Source of the DNA: [Anoxybacillus] calidus
GTDB taxonomy: Bacteria > Bacillota > Bacilli > Bacillales > Anoxybacillaceae
Length of the DNA stretch: 64,000 bases
Assembly (NCBI RefSeq): GCF_013760845.1
Contig: NZ_JACDUU010000007.1
Location: forward strand, 124,001 to 188,000
Reading direction: 5' to 3'
The notes beneath the pieces are model-generated. The model searched no databases and was not told where the DNA came from. It saw only the letters and a program-made list of their open reading frames with translations. Made by a program: the position numbers and the translations under genes. Below, one piece after another: positions 1-6,782 of this stretch (within the stretch, counting starts at the first letter, position 1; each line of letters opens with the position of its first letter).

Positions 1-1263
1 TTCTTTATCGTTAGCGGAACTAAGGTCAAGACGCGGAAGAGGCAACTGCGCATACCAAGTCATCAAGAATGAATCACGCTCCACCACCTCCAAGATGGCA
101 TGGAAAATCGCTTCCTCTAAACTCCCGCCTAATGCACATCCGTTGGAAGTTTCATAGACAAAGCCATCCCCACATCCCAAACTGTAATATGCGAGTAACT
201 CTGGAACCAAAATCGGACGCTCTTGTAAAAACGAATATCCCCAAACCCAATTCATTGGGCGATTAGGATGAAACGGTTTGAACGGAAACCCAGGTTGTGC
301 ATACTGTTCCTTCGCGTGCACTCCTACCTTTACAGGATTGAGTGCTTTATCTTTCAGATTTTGGTAACTGTCATGAATCGTCGTCCGTTTGCCACGAGGT
401 TCGATACCACAATATCTCTCCAAGCCCTCCAAAATGGCGGTCAACTCGCTAACCTCATATGAATGAGTCCGACCTGCTACTCCCTCGTCCCCTATAAACA
501 ATGGCATATTTACAATGATATCAGCAAACGGTAGCACGAAATGATGCATTTTACCATTCAATAACCCAGTTCTGTAATCTAGATAGTCTTTGACCAGAAC
601 TTTTTTCAAATGCTCTATCGGACGACAGCGGTAACTGTCAGCGCTGATCTTCGGACTTGATTGCAGCGATATGCGGGCTGCTGTCGGTGAATCGTCGGGT
701 AATTGACCACATATCGTACATAACGGGTCGGACAGAAAGAAGTGACATGAGTTCTTTAATGTTTTCAGGTTGATTAGGAACAACCTTTCTTCTAAGTGGG
801 AACGACTGTCTTCTAACACCCTCTGCGTCTCTGTGGCGATCAGGTGAGCCATCTGCAAAAGTCCTGTTTGTGATGCCCATGCATCACGCTGTATTCCTCC
901 TTGCACCGCTATCCTTCGTTGCAGCTCCCACATCTCCTTACGGTCGTACCCCGCTATAAGGAGTCGAATGTCAGCGCACTGAGAGCATCCCGAGGCATTC
1001 GGACGAACGAGCGGACCGATCACGCCCTCACCAAATGAAACAAAGCCCCGAAGCCATGGAATGCCTGATGATCGTAACACCTCTTCCGCCTTATGATGAA
1101 CGGAGGGATACCAAGCATCGTGCAACACCAGAGCAAAATCTGTTTCTTCCGGAACTCCTTCTTCGAAATCGATTTGACGAACTACTTGATATTGGCCGGA
1201 CAGTTTTTCATACACATAATCTGCCAATACCCCTTCTCCAACCATCAATACGCAAGTATCCAT
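1..1263 (-). CDS. TOMM cyclodehydratase, YcaO-type (C/D-like fusion), partial
   Basis: This enzyme would convert cysteines of the neighbouring precursor peptide to thiazolines with ATP. About 420 codons are visible; the reading frame stays open to the window edge, so the C-terminus is missing. Residues 1-90 look like a degenerate ThiF/E1-like region. Two cysteine pairs, CSQC at about 93-96 and CTIC at about 182-185, form a likely zinc site. A YcaO domain begins near residue 220 with the ATP-binding pattern ELTAILEGLERYCG (about 273-286) and a later GGSLEEAIFHAILEVVERD. The ATG shares one base with the TGA of the upstream maturation gene, so the two are translationally coupled. YcaO membership and cluster context are clear; the exact subfamily (docking scaffold versus complete cyclodehydratase) is inferred from families such as TIGR03604/TIGR03882. 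Confidence 0.85.
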   Translation of the reverse strand, partial: MDTCVLMVGEGVLADYVYEKLSGQYQVVRQIDFEEGVPEETDFALVLHDAWYPSVHHKAEEVLRSSGIPWLRGFVSFGEGVIGPLVRPNASGCSQCADIRLLIAGYDRKEMWELQRRIAVQGGIQRDAWASQTGLLQMAHLIATETQRVLEDSRSHLEERLFLINLKTLKNSCHFFLSDPLCTICGQLPDDSPTAARISLQSSPKISADSYRCRPIEHLKKVLVKDYLDYRTGLLNGKMHHFVLPFADIIVNMPLFIGDEGVAGRTHSYEVSELTAILEGLERYCGIEPRGKRTTIHDSYQNLKDKALNPVKVGVHAKEQYAQPGFPFKPFHPNRPMNWVWGYSFLQERPILVPELLAYYSLGCGDGFVYETSNGCALGGSLEEAIFHAILEVVERDSFLMTWYAQLPLPRLDLSSANDKE

Positions 1264-3215
1264 CAGGATTCCTCCTCTCTTAACAGCACACCAAACACTC
1301 CTGCCAGTTTCTCTTTCAAAAAAGGTTCCATTGCTAAATCAAAGACTAAGAGCCGAATGCTGTTTCGTTTCAAGACCTGCATGGCGGACTGCAAGAACTC
1401 TAATTGTGTCGTCTTTTCACAAGAGGGAATATCAAGTCTTAATGGTGTATTTTCATTTAGAAGAATGGATGAATCATCCAGTGCTTGTATTCTGAGTGAA
1501 GTCGATTGATTTTGTGCGTTCATAAGTGCCTGCTCTAGCGCTTTCCGAAGCGCCATTGTTATATTCAAACCTGCGCTGCCATACCAGCGTCCGTTCGTTC
1601 TGATCCATACTACAGGAAATCCTGACACCTTCTCTCCCAAGCCGATCGTCGGTGGTCCATGCATCGTAGTCAGTGCCTGCAAATAAAATCTGCAGTGTTT
1701 GTCTTCTACCAAACCCAATCGTACCCGAAAAATAGGTTCCTTTTGATGAGCCTGTCGTTTACTCAGCTTCTCGTCTAAGCACCTTTGCAATCCCCGACAA
1801 ACGCCTTCCGCAATCGTTTCCCCTGCTCCAACACCGATAAATTCCTGTGGTGCGATTTCTTCGTGGTATAAGGAACCCGAAACGAGTAAATTTTTCATTT
1901 GCGATACATACGCTTCAATCCCTGTCAACCCCGCTTCCCGCCGTGCCTCCTCATGGGTTAGACCTGCACAGACAATTTCCGGCAGCAGCTCAGCCGGCCC
2001 CTCCGATAGTGGGTTCACAGTTTGAACGCAGCACTGGGCCAACGGAAGCTGCTTCAATCCGCCTTCCTCCCATCTATGGAAAATTCCCGATTCTGCGGAT
2101 GTCAACTGACTAAAATAATGAAACAATCTACTCGGATCACCGCAACTCGAATTCTGTTTAAGACTCAAATCAAGATCTTGAACCCATTCAGCTGCCACAC
2201 ATTCAGTCGTCACCAGTGGATGTTGTGTGAATGAATGCCAGTCACCTTCCAATGTTTCCAGATCGAGAAGGAAAAATTGATTTCTCTGTTCCGATTTAGT
2301 CACTCCTGTCACTTTTTTGAATAATTCAAACACAATCACATTCGCCAACATTGCTCCCGCTGTTGAAGAAAAAGTTTGTAACGGCCGATCCTCGCGAAGC
2401 GCGGATCGGTGTATGCGACGCCATGCGGACTCCCAACATCCCTCAGATTCCGGATGCACTAATGGACCCGCTAAACCCACTTGCTGCAGAGATATGGCGG
2501 GGAGAAACCCCTTCTTCTCCTCCCTGCAAACCGCATGAAGAGCCCGCAGCTCCTCTACATTGCCTTCCTGTGAGACATATAAAATCCACTCAAATGGCTG
2601 CACAACTTCTCGCCAAGAACTTTCTCCCGTCCCCCTTTGTAGGGCTATCTCCTCTATTGCTACTTCGGAGTCCATTTTGCGGGCATTCTCCACCAGTTCC
2701 TTCAATCGCGGCCGATTAGTAGGTATCGAGTCTGTTATCATAATATGGAAATTGGGTAATCCAGATTCGAGCAACGCAGAAACTAATGAGACAAAAAAAG
2801 GGCCAGAGCCGATAGCCAATACTTTAGATTGACGATATACTTGAAAACGGAACGCACCAGAATCAACGAAACTTTCTATAAATTCAATTTGCGAAGCATA
2901 CTTTTTGAGAATTCTGCTGTCCAATTGATGTGGACGGTCTTGGCTCACATCTCGAACAAAGCCGTTTCGGTACAGAATTTCTCCGATTTCATACACCCTG
3001 TTCCGATATGGGGCCGGTAATCCATCCGTCAATTCTCCCAATGTGTGCTCTCCGTTGAACATAGGCATCAGTTTTTCAATCCACTGATAGATTGTACTGC
3101 CTTTCATACGAAATGAGCTTGAGTTATTCCTAAAATACACACCACCGTTTGGATCTGGGAGAAAAAACGTGTCTTTTTTCACCTTCAGACGCGAGGAAGC
3201 GTTCAGATTTGTCAT
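1263..3215 (-). CDS. Thiazole-containing bacteriocin maturation protein (RRE + E1-like)
   Basis: A 650-residue protein resembling the putative thiazole-containing bacteriocin maturation family found with heterocycloanthracin precursors. The first 85 residues resemble a PqqD-like RiPP recognition element (a YFRN...GSTIYQWIEKLMPMFNG pattern), which would bind the leader peptide. From about residue 110 a ThiF/E1-like fold follows, with a nucleotide-binding stretch KVLAIGSGPFFVSLVSALLE. The C-terminal third has no motif that I recognise. The start was set at 3215, 13 codons inside the longest frame, because AAGGAGGAG sits just upstream. It lies between the precursor and the YcaO gene, with a one-base overlap to the latter. 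Its likely role is leader binding and presentation to the cyclodehydratase; this is inference from family and context. Confidence 0.85.
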   Translation of the reverse strand: MTNLNASSRLKVKKDTFFLPDPNGGVYFRNNSSSFRMKGSTIYQWIEKLMPMFNGEHTLGELTDGLPAPYRNRVYEIGEILYRNGFVRDVSQDRPHQLDSRILKKYASQIEFIESFVDSGAFRFQVYRQSKVLAIGSGPFFVSLVSALLESGLPNFHIMITDSIPTNRPRLKELVENARKMDSEVAIEEIALQRGTGESSWREVVQPFEWILYVSQEGNVEELRALHAVCREEKKGFLPAISLQQVGLAGPLVHPESEGCWESAWRRIHRSALREDRPLQTFSSTAGAMLANVIVFELFKKVTGVTKSEQRNQFFLLDLETLEGDWHSFTQHPLVTTECVAAEWVQDLDLSLKQNSSCGDPSRLFHYFSQLTSAESGIFHRWEEGGLKQLPLAQCCVQTVNPLSEGPAELLPEIVCAGLTHEEARREAGLTGIEAYVSQMKNLLVSGSLYHEEIAPQEFIGVGAGETIAEGVCRGLQRCLDEKLSKRQAHQKEPIFRVRLGLVEDKHCRFYLQALTTMHGPPTIGLGEKVSGFPVVWIRTNGRWYGSAGLNITMALRKALEQALMNAQNQSTSLRIQALDDSSILLNENTPLRLDIPSCEKTTQLEFLQSAMQVLKRNSIRLLVFDLAMEPFLKEKLAGVFGVLLREEES

Positions 3216-3299
3216 TCTACTCCTCCTTATCCGTGAGTTGTTCCGTAGTATCATTTTATGTACTGTTATTTGTCCCTTATGTTAATTTCATAGAGAGGA

Positions 3300-3323
3300 C
3301 CCCTGCAGCAGATTATGCAGGGG
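3300..3323 (-). promoter_or_regulatory. Hairpin between precursor gene and maturation genes
   Basis: An 8-bp perfect stem (CCCCTGCA / TGCAGGGG) with an 8-nt loop lies in the 198-bp gap between the precursor stop and the start of the maturation gene. No clear U-run follows in the direction of transcription. It may be a partial terminator or an RNA-processing stem that lets the precursor be expressed above its enzymes, as is common in RiPP operons. Confidence 0.45.
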
Positions 3324-3413
3324 CAGTCCGTTCTTCTTAGGTAATCACCTTTTTGAGCTAGGGAACTAGAGATTTCCTCTAAATCAGCTCCCTCAGCAAT
3401 TGAAGCAGTTAAA

Positions 3414-3728
3414 TCAATGTCCAAAACCACCACAACGTCCAAAACACTGTCCAAAACACTGTCCAAAACACTGTCCAAAACACTGTCCAAAACATTGTCC
3501 AAAACACTGTCCAAAACAACGTCCAAAACAACGTCCAAAACAATTTCCACCACAACGTCCACCACAACGATGGAAACAATTTCCTCCGCAGCGTCCTCCA
3601 CAACGTCCACCGCATTGACGAGCATCATCAATAATATAGGACTGAGTTTGAGGATCCCAAACCATCACCTCACCCGCCACAAAATCATCCATACCTAACG
3701 ATTGAAGTTCATTTTGGAAATTATACAT
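3414..3728 (-). CDS. Heterocycloanthracin/sonorensin-family RiPP precursor
   Basis: A 104-residue precursor peptide. Residues 1-38 form the leader, whose opening MYNFQNELQSLGMDDF is typical of heterocycloanthracin-type leaders. Residues 39-104 are the core: fifteen four-residue units (CGGR, CGGN, CFHR, CFGR and six consecutive CFGQ) followed by CGGFGH. This gives 16 cysteines spaced exactly four residues apart and no serine or threonine in the core, so only thiazole/thiazoline formation is expected. AAGGATGG precedes the ATG at 3728. The two genes downstream on the same strand supply the modification machinery. The core is coded by near-identical 12-bp repeats, so copy number may vary between strains. 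No transporter or immunity gene is visible inside the window. Confidence 0.88.
   Translation of the reverse strand: MYNFQNELQSLGMDDFVAGEVMVWDPQTQSYIIDDARQCGGRCGGRCGGNCFHRCGGRCGGNCFGRCFGRCFGQCFGQCFGQCFGQCFGQCFGQCFGRCGGFGH
3420..3616. repeat. 12-bp tandem repeats encoding the precursor core
   Basis: On the plus strand the unit CCAAAACACTGT and close variants recur in direct register. Each 12-bp unit encodes one Cys-X-Gly-X tetrapeptide on the minus strand. Six units coding CFGQ differ by one base at most. Such an array is prone to slippage and to collapse in short-read assembly. Confidence 0.85.
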
Positions 3729-4130
3729 TTTACACCATCCTTATTGTTATAAATTTGTTGTTTCCGGCGACATAACCAGAAACGGGAAAGGAGAGTAGAG
3801 CGAAGGTATCAGAAAGATATCTGTGAATCAGATCAATCCACCAAATACTTCGGGTACTCTCCTCAACAAACTATGAACTCTGTTAGGTTGTTGTTACTGA
3901 TTGTAGTGCCTATTTTTATTGAGACTTCGTAAAACTGTAAAATAAAGAACCGATCCGTTTAAACGATTCAGTCAGTCTTTATATGTAGATTTGACAGAGG
4001 ACCCGAATCATCCGCCAATCCCTATTCATTTAGAGGGCAGAGTTGAGCGGAATATACCCATTCTTAAAATGGCGGCGTTAACCATGTGATGATTAACTTA
4101 AAATATGGCCATCGTCCTGTGAAAGAAGGA
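3729..4130. other. Leader/intergenic region upstream of the precursor
   Basis: No convincing gene is seen. It must contain the promoter of the RiPP cluster on the minus strand, but I could not assign a clear -35/-10 pair. The region around 3985-4090 gives short plus-strand peptide stretches broken by stops, such as DPNHPPIPIHLEGRVER, which look like decayed coding sequence that I cannot identify. Confidence 0.4.
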
Positions 4131-4396
4131 AGAATTATGGGAAGAAGTTGTTCCGTATTTTCCAGCATTGATTGAGTGAAGCGTAAATATTTCGGAAGAG
4201 AAGGATTCGGGGCATGAGTGCATGAATCTTCTGGGCGCATCCGGGCCTAAAATGGTTTAACGGCGCTATGCAAGATTTGGCAGTTTCTGTTCTTACTGAA
4301 CGTGGGCATAAAGCGAAAATGTTGAAAAATTTAAGATGGCTTTCGGAGGAAACCACATCCCAAATACGTCAAATCACGAAAATGAAAAGGACGCGT
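4131..4396 (+). pseudogene. Unidentified decayed coding remnant
   Basis: Plus-strand frames give protein-like stretches in different phases: EELWEEVVPYFPALIE, then GHECMNLLGASGPKM, then WFNGAMQDLAVSVLTERG continuing to a stop at about 4408. The pieces follow one another with frame changes and stops and end at a strong terminator, as expected of a decayed gene. I do not recognise the family. The minus-strand open frame here is probably a shadow. Confidence 0.3.
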
Positions 4397-4437
4397 AAAC
4401 ACCCCTAAGATCGGAATGAGCAGTCTTAGGGGTGTTT
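4397..4437. terminator. Strong bidirectional terminator
   Basis: A perfect 14-bp stem, AAACACCCCTAAGA at 4397-4410 paired with TCTTAGGGGTGTTT at 4424-4437, and a 13-nt loop. It closes the decayed remnant on the plus strand and could also stop transcription from the right. Confidence 0.8.
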
Positions 4438-4941
4438 TACGTGAGTGAAATCCCTTGTGAGTCTATCGTTCTATGAGCTAAATAAAGTCTCTTATGGTAA
4501 CTAAAAAATTACACGAAAATTACGGAAACAAGGGATTTGTGTTAAACCATTTATCCAATTCCTTTTGTAATTGTCCAAAAAGCATCAGGCGATACATACG
4601 AAAATCTGCACGAAGAGACGAAAGGCAGCGGGCTTATTTCCATCGATGAGAAAGTGGCTAAACTATGCAAAGGAGTAAGCGGTGATAGGAGCTAATAAAA
4701 GTAACCAAAAGTTGAAAGTGGCAAGTGCCAATCAAATAAAGAGAAAAACAAAACTTATACTGACAAAATGACAAGCTATTACAGATTGAGACTACATTTA
4801 TAAACTCTAGGATCGTAATGCACAAGCGCTTAAATGCATATCAAATGAAGTTTTATTTCACTTCTGTTATAATAATCTTCATTCTGTATTTTACAAATTC
4901 TACCTTATTCACAGTTCATTTTAAAGGAAGTGAACATCGGA
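4438..4941. other. Gap before the MFS gene; possible gene scrap
   Basis: Around 4580-4696 the plus strand reads ASGDTYENLHEETKGSGL and on to CKGVSGDRS before two stops. It looks like the end of a lost gene, but the family is unknown. The rest is AT-rich. AAGGAAGTGA at 4924-4933 is the ribosome binding site of the following gene. Confidence 0.3.
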
Positions 4942-6141
4942 ATGTCCAATAAAGGAAAAATACTATTTGGTCTTTCCATAGCTGCCTTTTTAGGACCGTT
5001 TACTCAGACGATCTATACACCAAGCCTTTCTGAAATTAAACATTTTTTTGAAGCGAATCAATTTATGATTAATTTTACCATTTCTTTATTTACAATCATA
5101 TTAGCCGCCAGTCAATTTCTCATCGGACCTTTAACAGATACGCGCGGACGGAAAGCAGTATTGCTTCCGGGTCTTCTTCTTTTCATTTTTGGATCTTTCA
5201 TTTGTTTTGTATCAACAAACTATTATGCTTTTTTGCTTGGAAGAGCTCTTCAAGCATTTGGGATTAGTACTGGATCTGTTGTTGCGGCAGCGGTGATCGG
5301 CGATATTTATTCACCAAAAGAGCGCGGAAGTGCCATGAGTATTTATCAAACGATGGTCTTTCTAGGTCCGGTTTTAGGTCCTGTGTTAGGAAGTTTCATA
5401 GCTGCCTATTTTCATTGGCAATGGGCATTTGCGATTTTAGCGATTGCCGGTTTTATCAGTTACATCTATAACCGTCATACATTGTGTGAGACATTGCCAA
5501 AGGACATCACACCGAGCAGAATTACCTTTCAAACTTTTAAAGGAATTATATCTAATCAAGCAGCTTTCTCTATTATGCTTCTTGGGTTCTTCCAGTTTTA
5601 TGGCTATTATATTTATCTTGTATTTTTACCTAATTTATTAGATCAGTTGTTTCACGTTTCTCTAGCAACAAAAGGGCTTTTCTTTATGCCGTTAACCGCC
5701 GGCATTGTGTTGGGAACATTTTTAGGCGGAAGGGCACAGAAGCGCTTTACGCGCAAATCGATTCTTGTTTATACTTCTTATGCAATTGCATTTGTCGTAT
5801 CGGCGTTTTGGGCTTGCTTAATGTTAAAATTTCTAAATATGTTCATTCTTATTATTTTTCTATTAGCGTACGGAATACTTCTTGGAACGAGTTTGCCTTC
5901 TCAATCAACCACACTCGTTAATTTATTCTTAAAGGAAAAAGGCACAGCGATGGGAGTATACAACTTTATTCGCTTTACCGGCGGGGGAATTGGACCTATG
6001 CTCGGTGCGATCATTCATGATATTGCTGGAGACTATGCTCTTTATGGATCATTATTTATCTTCCTTCTTGCATCTGCCTTTGTCATTCATAAAAAGATGT
6101 ATGATCCATTTGAAGCACCAGTTCAGGCAAGCCAACCGTAG
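4942..6141 (+). CDS. MFS transporter, drug:H+ antiporter (Bcr/CflA-like)
   Basis: A 399-residue membrane protein with about twelve hydrophobic segments and the DHA1 signature between segments 2 and 3 (GPLTDTRGRKAVLLPG). Later motif-C-like GPVLGPVLGSFIAAYF supports an antiporter. It would export a drug-like or metabolite substrate across the cytoplasmic membrane. The first possible start is GTG at 4930, but AAGGAAGTGA lies at good spacing from ATG 4942, so that start was taken. It stands alone and is closed by a strong terminator. Base composition is clearly AT-richer than the acetone carboxylase operon downstream. Substrate cannot be read from the sequence. Confidence 0.85.
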   Translation: MSNKGKILFGLSIAAFLGPFTQTIYTPSLSEIKHFFEANQFMINFTISLFTIILAASQFLIGPLTDTRGRKAVLLPGLLLFIFGSFICFVSTNYYAFLLGRALQAFGISTGSVVAAAVIGDIYSPKERGSAMSIYQTMVFLGPVLGPVLGSFIAAYFHWQWAFAILAIAGFISYIYNRHTLCETLPKDITPSRITFQTFKGIISNQAAFSIMLLGFFQFYGYYIYLVFLPNLLDQLFHVSLATKGLFFMPLTAGIVLGTFLGGRAQKRFTRKSILVYTSYAIAFVVSAFWACLMLKFLNMFILIIFLLAYGILLGTSLPSQSTTLVNLFLKEKGTAMGVYNFIRFTGGGIGPMLGAIIHDIAGDYALYGSLFIFLLASAFVIHKKMYDPFEAPVQASQP

Positions 6142-6260
6142 ATTGGTATCTATCACTTGGATAATCATTTTGATTTTAAACACCACAAAGGGCTATTTAT
6201 ATCTAGCGCTTCTTCCTTTATTTGTCGAAAGCTCGGTTAATGACAAGCACTAAAAAAGAA

Positions 6261-6292
6261 AAAGCTTGCAAACTTTGGTTTGCAAGCTTTTA
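6261..6292 (+). terminator. Rho-independent terminator of the MFS gene
   Basis: Perfect 13-bp stem AAAGCTTGCAAAC / GTTTGCAAGCTTT with a 4-nt loop, followed by TATATTTTCT. A-tract on the other side makes it bidirectional. Confidence 0.88.
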
Positions 6293-6375
6293 TATTTTCT
6301 AACTCAAGTGATGATAGGCACTTTATATTATCTCGGCCTTAATACATATAGAGCAATAAGCACAAACAATTGTCA

Positions 6376-6540
6376 GCAACAAAGAAAAATCGATTGAAGT
6401 AGCTTGTAAGAGAAGCAAAGAAGCAGGGAAAACCGGAGCTAAAATAGTTGCATTCTCAAAAATCTACATTCCTGCTTATCTTGCATATTATACAGGTGAT
6501 TTGTCAAGCCAGTCAGATGTGGAATGTAGCTCTTTAACAC
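6376..6540 (+). pseudogene. Nitrilase N-terminal remnant
   Basis: The plus strand reads KEKSIEVACKRSKEAGKTGA, then KIVAFSKIYIPAYLAYYTGDL. This matches the nitrilase N-terminal pattern of a helix ending in GAKxVVFPExFIPGYP, with the catalytic Glu of FPE replaced by Lys. No start codon with a ribosome binding site and no downstream domain are present; stops follow. The rest of the gene has been lost. Recognition rests on pattern only, without an alignment. Confidence 0.55.
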
Positions 6541-6682
6541 CATTCTATCCCCCTACAAAATGAAAACATTGAAATCATTGGACGTGACATTGGATTGTAA
6601 CGCAAAAGTTGTAGCAAAACGCTATACTTTGAAAATCGTGGGCGAAAAATCACATATTTAATTTTGAATATTTTGAAAATTG

Positions 6683-6720
6683 TCATATATCTTGTAATAA
6701 ATCATATATGTTGCAATAAA
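6683..6720 (+). repeat. Two tandem 19-bp direct repeats upstream of acxA
   Basis: TCATATATCTTGTAATAAA (6683-6701) is followed directly by TCATATATGTTGCAATAAA (6702-6720); 17 of 19 bases agree, and a partial third copy GGCAATAAAA follows. Their place just before the operon suggests an activator or repressor binding array; the binding protein is unknown. Confidence 0.6.
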
Positions 6721-6782
6721 GGCAATAAAAAATGTGGCACACACAAAATTTAAATGAAAAAGTGCAGGAAGGGGATGAAGAA

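Larger units (their letters stand above)
6293..6782. other. Upstream region of the acetone carboxylase operon
   Basis: Apart from the nitrilase remnant this gap holds no gene. 6600-6730 is very AT-rich and carries two tandem 19-bp repeats. TTGAAA at 6673-6678 with TAATAA at 6695-6700 could be a weak vegetative promoter (16-bp spacer). The operon start site is not certain. Confidence 0.4.

Noticed and set aside
3420-3616. CRISPR array
   Set aside because: Repeats are 12 bp, contiguous without spacers, and code for the precursor core.
3400-3618. Plus-strand frame rich in KHCP repeats opposite the RiPP core
   Set aside because: It is the complement of the 12-bp repeat array that codes for the precursor; no ribosome binding site precedes it and the leader similarity is on the other strand.
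6732-6752. Sigma-54 promoter (TGGCAC at 6735) before acxA
   Set aside because: The -12 GC element is missing at the required distance, and the sequence lies too close to the start codon.
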